Notes under the pieces: model-generated
Database searches by the model: none
Seen by the model: only the letters and a program-made list of their open reading frames with translations
What the model was told of the DNA's origin: nothing
Position numbers and translations under genes: made by a program
Shown: piece by piece, positions 62,540 through 64,000 of the stretch
How positions within the stretch are numbered: the first letter of the stretch is position 1
Layout of the letters: each line of letters begins with the position of its first letter
DNA from: Stagnimonas sp965279705
GTDB lineage: Bacteria; Pseudomonadota; Gammaproteobacteria; Nevskiales; Nevskiaceae
Length of the DNA stretch: 64,000 nt
Direction of reading: 5' to 3'
NCBI GenBank assembly: GCA_965279705.1
Contig: OZ257257.1
Location: 3,561,803-3,625,802, forward strand

Positions 62540-64000
62540 AGGGATGGCTTTGGCTGCTGCTGGTAGCCGTGCTGCTGCCGGCGGCCGCGCAAAGCCCATC
62601 TGAAGAAATCACCAGGCTCAGTCTCACCGCCCAGGAACAGGCGGTGCTGGTCGCGCATCCCAAGCTGCGTCTGGGCGTTGAGAGCGACTGGGCGCCGATC
62701 GAGTTCATCGATGCCGAAGGCCAGTACAGCGGCGTGGTCTCCAGCTACATGCGCGCGCTCGAAACCGAGCTGGGCATCCAGTTCGAGATCGTCCGAAAAA
62801 ACAGTTTTTCGGAGGTGCTGGCTGCCTTCGAGCGCGGCGAGATCGACGTGTTGTCGGCACTCACGCCGAACGATGCGCGCGCACAGTCGATGCGTTTCAG
62901 CACGCCCTACATCGAGTTCACAGACGGCATCATCGTGCGCAACGACGAGCCCTACATCGAGCGGCTCAGGGACTTCCCCGCCGGCCGCCGCCTAGCTGTG
63001 GTCGAGGGCTACAGCTCCAATGCCAATGCCGCCAGCAAGAACCCACAACTGGTGGCCATACCGGTGCGCACCAGCGAAGAGGCGCTGTTCGCCGTCTCCA
63101 CCGGGCGCGCCGATATTGCCGTCGCGTCGCTGGCCGTTGCCTACCACCTGACACAGATCAAGGGTCTGACCAATCTGCGCGTGGCCGCCAACTTCGACGA
63201 GAAGCAGGAAAGCATGGCGATTGCCGTGCGGCCCGACTTGCAGGCGCTCGTCCCGCTGTTCAACGCCGTGCTGGACTCGATCACGCAACAGCAGCGCGAC
63301 GCCATGCGCGAGAAATGGACGCATGTGCAGATCGACCGCGGCATTGCCCGCGCCACCGTGCTCTGGTGGACGATCGCCGCCCTGGCCGGCTTGGCGGTAC
63401 TGGCGGCGTGGGTGATCTTGCTGCTGTCGCAGCAGCAGCGACGCGCACAACTGCAGCACCGCGCCGAACAGGCCGAGATGCAGTTCCGCGCCATGATCGA
63501 TGCGATGCCGGCCATCTTCTGGACCCTGCGTATCGAGCGTGGCCGCCCGCCCGTGTTCACTTTTTATGGCGATCGCCCCTCCGACGCGGCCGTCGTGCTG
63601 CCGCGTGAAAAAGGCATCAGCTTCGAACAAGGTACGCAGCACATGCTCGATGAAGATCGGCAGCAGTTGCGGGACTTGCTGGATGCGCACGGCGAGACAC
63701 TCAGCAGCTTCCAGCGGGAACACCGCCTGCACCCCACCGGAGCTCAGGGCGAGATGCGCTGGGCTTTGAGCCAGGCCGTACCACGCGGGGACAAGACCGG
63801 CATCACCTGGCACGGCTGCACGCTCGACATCACCGGCCGCAAGTCGCTTGAAGCAGAGCTGGAACAATCCCGCACCCAGCTGCAAGAGCTGGCCGCCGGC
63901 GTGCCGGGCGCGCTCTGGCAGTTCAGGCGCGAAGCCGATGGCCGCCAGTACTACAGTTATCTGTCTGAAGGCATTGTCGGCATCACCGGCCGCACGCCGG
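62536..64000 (+). CDS. Membrane sensor with periplasmic binding domain and PAS domains (partial)
   Basis: The first 488 codons of a protein cut by the right window edge. Signal peptide MKGWLWLLLVAVLLPAAAQ, then a family 3 solute-binding domain (residues 40-265: LRLGVESDWAPIEFIDAEGQ, GEIDVLSALTPNDARAQSM, VSTGRADIAVASLAVAYHL). A transmembrane helix follows (VLWWTIAALAGLAVLAAWVIL), then one PAS-like domain (MIDAMPAIFWTLRIERG ... WHGCTLDITGRKSLEAE) and the start of a second. The missing end should be a histidine kinase or GGDEF/EAL output, as in BvgS-type sensors. ATG 62536 overlaps the terC stop, indicating coupled translation. Confidence 0.88.
   Translation, partial: MKGWLWLLLVAVLLPAAAQSPSEEITRLSLTAQEQAVLVAHPKLRLGVESDWAPIEFIDAEGQYSGVVSSYMRALETELGIQFEIVRKNSFSEVLAAFERGEIDVLSALTPNDARAQSMRFSTPYIEFTDGIIVRNDEPYIERLRDFPAGRRLAVVEGYSSNANAASKNPQLVAIPVRTSEEALFAVSTGRADIAVASLAVAYHLTQIKGLTNLRVAANFDEKQESMAIAVRPDLQALVPLFNAVLDSITQQQRDAMREKWTHVQIDRGIARATVLWWTIAALAGLAVLAAWVILLLSQQQRRAQLQHRAEQAEMQFRAMIDAMPAIFWTLRIERGRPPVFTFYGDRPSDAAVVLPREKGISFEQGTQHMLDEDRQQLRDLLDAHGETLSSFQREHRLHPTGAQGEMRWALSQAVPRGDKTGITWHGCTLDITGRKSLEAELEQSRTQLQELAAGVPGALWQFRREADGRQYYSYLSEGIVGITGRTP

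Overview
The window is about 64 kb of G+C-rich, densely coded bacterial chromosome. Several proteins point to a gammaproteobacterium, most likely from the Xanthomonadales/Lysobacterales side. DnaG begins like the E. coli enzyme, RpsU has the gammaproteobacterial form, and the rpoD-dnaG-yqeY-rpsU block diverges from tsaD-folB. TamA/TamB, GmhB, an LpxL-type acyltransferase and several outer-membrane barrels show a Gram-negative envelope. This placement is inferred from remembered family sequences, not from a tree. No rRNA, tRNA, CRISPR array, insertion sequence or prophage was seen.

Layout. 1-8.1 kb: pyruvate kinase (cut by the window edge), a small barrel protein, PurT, a D-aminoacylase-like amidohydrolase, a DUF4197 protein and TypA/BipA. 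8.2-12.6 kb: an acyl desaturase, then an overlapping three-gene set (FecR/SPOR-like secreted protein, family 2 glycosyltransferase, secreted GH5 glycosidase). 12.9-18.5 kb: a RimK-like ATP-grasp ligase overlapping a GNAT acetyltransferase, then ppk facing ppx. 18.7-21 kb: two overlapping monoheme cytochromes c and two barrel proteins. 21-27.2 kb: the information-processing block. 27.2-32.2 kb: a small membrane protein, an octaheme cytochrome, gmhB and glyS (glyQ is not adjacent). 32.5-39.7 kb: katG-ohr, a half-size ABC exporter, an acyltransferase-SDR pair and dps. 39.7-48.6 kb: an orphan OppF-like ATPase, an M48 lipoprotein protease, a TorF porin behind a clear sigma-54 promoter, a cytochrome c5, a Gld-type ABC system and an LpxL-like acyltransferase. 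48.7-58.9 kb: dtd, a POT peptide transporter, an ethylene-receptor-like diguanylate cyclase, ttcA and tamA-tamB. 59-64 kb: a single integron-type gene cassette, DUF1801 and VOC proteins, a glycosyltransferase, TerC and a periplasmic-binding-domain sensor cut by the window end.

Most genes are housekeeping or envelope genes. Themes that recur are respiratory and periplasmic electron carriers (four cytochrome c genes), oxidative-stress defence (KatG, Ohr, Dps) and envelope building. The observations most worth a second look are: (i) the ethylene-binding-like domain joined to PAS-GGDEF at 51.2 kb, with almost all ethylene-site residues kept; (ii) the lone gene cassette with an attC-like site at 59.1-59.6 kb and no integrase; (iii) a DnaG primase with all four zinc ligands replaced; (iv) a near-consensus sigma-54 promoter in front of the TorF porin; and (v) the RimK-like/GNAT pair beside polyphosphate kinase.
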